From positions 124,001-188,000 of the forward strand of contig NZ_JAPIVO010000005.1 of assembly GCF_026239655.1 (NCBI RefSeq): DNA of 64,000 nucleotides, written 5' to 3'. The position numbers and the translations under genes were made by a program. Position 1 is the first letter of the stretch, and each line of letters starts with the position of its first letter. Positions 61,480 to 64,000 of this stretch are shown in pieces. The DNA comes from Pedobacter sp. MR2016-24 (GTDB lineage Bacteria; Bacteroidota; Bacteroidia; Sphingobacteriales; Sphingobacteriaceae). The notes beneath the pieces were generated by a model. The model made no database searches. It had not been told where the DNA came from and saw nothing but the letters and a program-made list of their open reading frames with translations.

Positions 61480-64000
61480 ATGAAAATGAAACATTTTGTC
61501 TCAGCTGGGCTTCCCATGCTCTTTTTATGGAGTATTCAGACCCATGCCACAGGAATGAATAATTTAATGATCAGCGAAACGTCGCCTGGCATCATTATTC
61601 AACAGCAACAACAATTAAGAATCACAGGTATAGTGGTCGACGAGAAATCACAGCCCATACCAGGTGCCGGAGTTAAATCCCTGAAAACCGGAAAATCAGC
61701 AGTGACCGACGCCAGTGGCCGATTTACAATCGAAGTTGACAATGCCACAGAACAACTCACCTTCACTTATATCGGTTACACTACCCTCACCCGCGCAGCG
61801 GGATCTGGTAACGCACCTTTAACAATCAGGTTAGCCCTGGCATCAGGTGTGGATCTGGAAGATGTAGTAGTAATCGGTTATGGTACCCGGAGAAAATCTG
61901 ACCTGACGGGATCGGTTGGTTCAGTAAAACAGGAACAATTGCAGGAAAGGCCCGCAGCTTCATTAAACCAGGCACTCTCTGGCAGGATAGCTGGTGTGCA
62001 GGTAAATACCAATTCAGGGCGACCAGGGGGACAAACGAATATACGTATCCGTGGTTTCAGTTCCATCAACAGTTCGAACAATCCACTTTATGTAGTAGAT
62101 GGAGTAATCCTCCCTGTAGGATCACAGGTGCAGAATAGCAATCCCATTGATTACCTTAACCCGGGAGATATTGCCTCTGTTGAAGTATTAAAAGACGCTT
62201 CTTCTATTGCTATTTACGGAGCCAGAGGTGCTAACGGCGTAATTCTGGTCACTACCAAAAAAGGAACATCACAAGGCGGCAGAATTACCTACGATGCAGA
62301 TTTCAGCGTACCAACTATAGGCCCGAACAGGGTTAAAATGCTGAATGCCCAGGAATACATCAATACAGAAAACCTTGCTTATGCAAATGCACAGACTTAT
62401 GATCCCGTAGGATGGGGCGAGGGAAAATACGTAGACCCAAGAATTAAAAGACTTACTTTACCCAACCTGTTTGACTCTAGTGGTAACCCGCTTTACGATA
62501 CAGACTGGTTTAAAGAATCCACGCAGAACAAACTTTCTCAAAATCATCAACTCGGATTTACAGGTGGGAATTCCGAAAGCACCTATGGGATATTCCTGAA
62601 CTACAGGGATGATAATGGTTTATTAAAGAATTCTTATTTGAAACGTTACTCCGGCAGATTTGTAATGGATAGCCAGATTAAAAAATGGATTAAAGTTGGA
62701 GGAAGTCTGAGTTATACCAATCAGGAGGAAAATCTGGTAGATATCGGTACCGGCGGATTAAATGCTGTCCGTATGATCACGGAAAGTTTTCCGTTCCTGC
62801 CTGTAAAATACGGTGACGGCACCTGGGCAGATAATCAAAACTATCCTGGCGCAGAAGGCGGATCAAATCCTGTTCATATTCTTACTGATCGTAAATATAT
62901 CTTACAAACACAAAATGTATTAGGAAACGTATACTCAAATATAAAACTAGCACCGGGACTGGATATGCGCAGTGTATTGGGTGCAAACATCGTGACCCGT
63001 GGCCGTAATGAGTACAATGGTCGTAGCTTGTATGGAATTGCCTTTGACCAGAAAGGTACGGCAACTATAGATAACAATAGGGAGACCTACTGGCTGTTCG
63101 AGAACTACTTTACCTATGATAAAAAACTAGCTGAAGATCATACCATCAATGCTGTTTTAGGATTATCATGGCAAAAAACCAATATCTTTGGATTTACCGC
63201 TAGTGGAGAAAATTTCTCAACAGACTATTTCCAGAACAATAATTTGGGTGCGGCTGGCAAACCCAATCCGGGAACGTCGCGAGGATCTGATTATGCCCTG
63301 AATTCCTATTTTGGCCGTATAAATTATACTTTCAAAGAAAAATATCTATTTACTGCTACAGGTCGTGCGGACGGTTCATCGAAATTTGGTGACAACCATA
63401 AGTTCTCCTTCTTTCCTTCTGCAGCGCTGGCCTGGAAAGCTTCAGAAGAAGATTTCCTGAAAGAAAGTGAAACTATCTCTAATTTAAAAGTGCGTGCCAG
63501 TTATGGTGTTACAGGTAACTCAGAAATTGACCCTTATAAATCCTTGGGATTGATAGGCACATCATTTGGCACTACACCCTATAATGCGATTATTGGCGAT
63601 ACCAGGGTGATCGGTGTAGGAATAAATCGTTTGGCCAATCCAGATCTGAAATGGGAACGAACAGCACAATCTGATATCGGTATTGAACTGGGTTTATTTA
63701 AAAACAGAGTGAATATTGAAGCAGACCTGTATTATCGTAAAACTACAGACCTGTTGCTGGACTCTGCTGTACCGAGATCCAGCGGTTACGAATTCATTAC
63801 CAAGAACATCGGTAGTTTGGAAAACAAGGGTCTGGAGTTTGCCATCACTACCAACAATTTCGCAGGTAAGGATTTCAGCTGGACTACCACTTTCAATATT
63901 TCCATGAACAAAAACAAAATTCTTTCCTTAAATGAAGGCGGAGCTGATATTTTTGGTGTGGGAAATCCTGGTTTCACAAATGAGACCGGTATCATCCGGG
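61480..64000 (+). CDS. SusC/RagA TonB-linked receptor (cut by right edge)
   Basis: The open frame from the ATG at 61480 runs 840 codons to the window end without a stop. It has a signal peptide, a CarboxypepD_reg-like domain (about 47-125, ITGIVVDEKSQPIPGAGV), the SusC plug (LEDVVVIGYGTRRKSDLTG, DASSIAIYGARGANGVILVT) and much of the barrel. It is divergent from the ROK regulator gene. A SusD gene should follow outside the window. No STN domain is present. Confidence 0.94.
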   Translation, partial: MKMKHFVSAGLPMLFLWSIQTHATGMNNLMISETSPGIIIQQQQQLRITGIVVDEKSQPIPGAGVKSLKTGKSAVTDASGRFTIEVDNATEQLTFTYIGYTTLTRAAGSGNAPLTIRLALASGVDLEDVVVIGYGTRRKSDLTGSVGSVKQEQLQERPAASLNQALSGRIAGVQVNTNSGRPGGQTNIRIRGFSSINSSNNPLYVVDGVILPVGSQVQNSNPIDYLNPGDIASVEVLKDASSIAIYGARGANGVILVTTKKGTSQGGRITYDADFSVPTIGPNRVKMLNAQEYINTENLAYANAQTYDPVGWGEGKYVDPRIKRLTLPNLFDSSGNPLYDTDWFKESTQNKLSQNHQLGFTGGNSESTYGIFLNYRDDNGLLKNSYLKRYSGRFVMDSQIKKWIKVGGSLSYTNQEENLVDIGTGGLNAVRMITESFPFLPVKYGDGTWADNQNYPGAEGGSNPVHILTDRKYILQTQNVLGNVYSNIKLAPGLDMRSVLGANIVTRGRNEYNGRSLYGIAFDQKGTATIDNNRETYWLFENYFTYDKKLAEDHTINAVLGLSWQKTNIFGFTASGENFSTDYFQNNNLGAAGKPNPGTSRGSDYALNSYFGRINYTFKEKYLFTATGRADGSSKFGDNHKFSFFPSAALAWKASEEDFLKESETISNLKVRASYGVTGNSEIDPYKSLGLIGTSFGTTPYNAIIGDTRVIGVGINRLANPDLKWERTAQSDIGIELGLFKNRVNIEADLYYRKTTDLLLDSAVPRSSGYEFITKNIGSLENKGLEFAITTNNFAGKDFSWTTTFNISMNKNKILSLNEGGADIFGVGNPGFTNETGIIR

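Noticed and set aside
1..64000. tRNA genes, rRNA genes, CRISPR arrays, transposases or integrases
   Set aside because: Reading the intergenic regions showed no cloverleaf-like sequence, no regular repeat-spacer array and no transposase-like frame. A covariance-model search could still find a small RNA that I missed.

Overview
The window looks like the chromosome of a Bacteroidota bacterium of the Sphingobacteriaceae, Pedobacter or Mucilaginibacter-like. The support is five SusC-type TonB-linked receptors (one cut by the right edge), three complete SusD lipoproteins, FecI/FecR-type sigma and anti-sigma genes, TAnnTTTG-type promoter candidates, no need for Shine-Dalgarno sites, and an AT-rich sequence with roughly 40% GC by eye. 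I saw no rRNA, tRNA, CRISPR array, integrase or insertion sequence.

Layout. 1-5120: a sigma factor, FecR and STN-domain SusC module read leftward; its SusD partner probably starts at the left edge. 5225-9265: an orphan exported protein, a small lipoprotein, a GH51 arabinofuranosidase and a small helical exported protein. 9331-14553 (leftward): an ECF sigma/anti-sigma pair, a lone ExbD, a two-gene DsbD thiol-reduction system and a cysteine-synthase-family enzyme, the last divergent from an Lrp/AsnC regulator (14734-15198). 15397-19981: a sigma factor with a hydrophobic tail, a DUF3037/HipA-like kinase pair and a TonB receptor without SusD. 20369-23818: a large helicase with a RelE/ParE-like N-terminus, a UvrD core and ankyrin repeats, preceded by a DUF4268-like gene. 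23936-26333: small charged proteins, YjbQ and a prephenate dehydrogenase of the yeast TYR1 type.

26396-32001: a SusC/SusD pair divergent from a DUF1080 (3-keto-glycoside hydrolase type) protein. 32124-35267: a cell-wall amidase, a PoxB-type pyruvate oxidase and a VOC protein. 35433-45685 (leftward): a beta-propeller/CBM9 exported protein, a membrane protein, a GAF protein, a two-domain universal stress protein, an alpha-glucan phosphorylase homologue lacking the PLP lysine, and D-lactate dehydrogenase. 45733-47468 is a decay zone: a histidine-kinase C-terminal remnant, a frameshifted M48 peptidase gene and a sigma factor cut short after region 2. 47441-61214 (leftward): a ROK regulator, then two tandem SusC/SusD pairs, the second followed 8 bp later by a Tat-exported phospholipase C. 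A fifth SusC runs rightward off the window from 61480.

How the genes fit together: most of the window serves outer-membrane uptake and breakdown of glycans or other polymers, each SusCD pair having its own local regulator or enzyme. The universal stress protein, phosphorylase homologue and lactate dehydrogenase may form a carbon-storage or low-oxygen group. The strongest oddities are the phosphorylase homologue without its cofactor lysine, the RelE-UvrD-ankyrin fusion, the SusC-SusD-phospholipase C operon, the TYR1-type TyrA and the decay zone at 45.7-47.5 kb. No single gene cluster can be shown from sequence alone to be a new system; the helicase locus and the SusCD-phospholipase operon are the best candidates.
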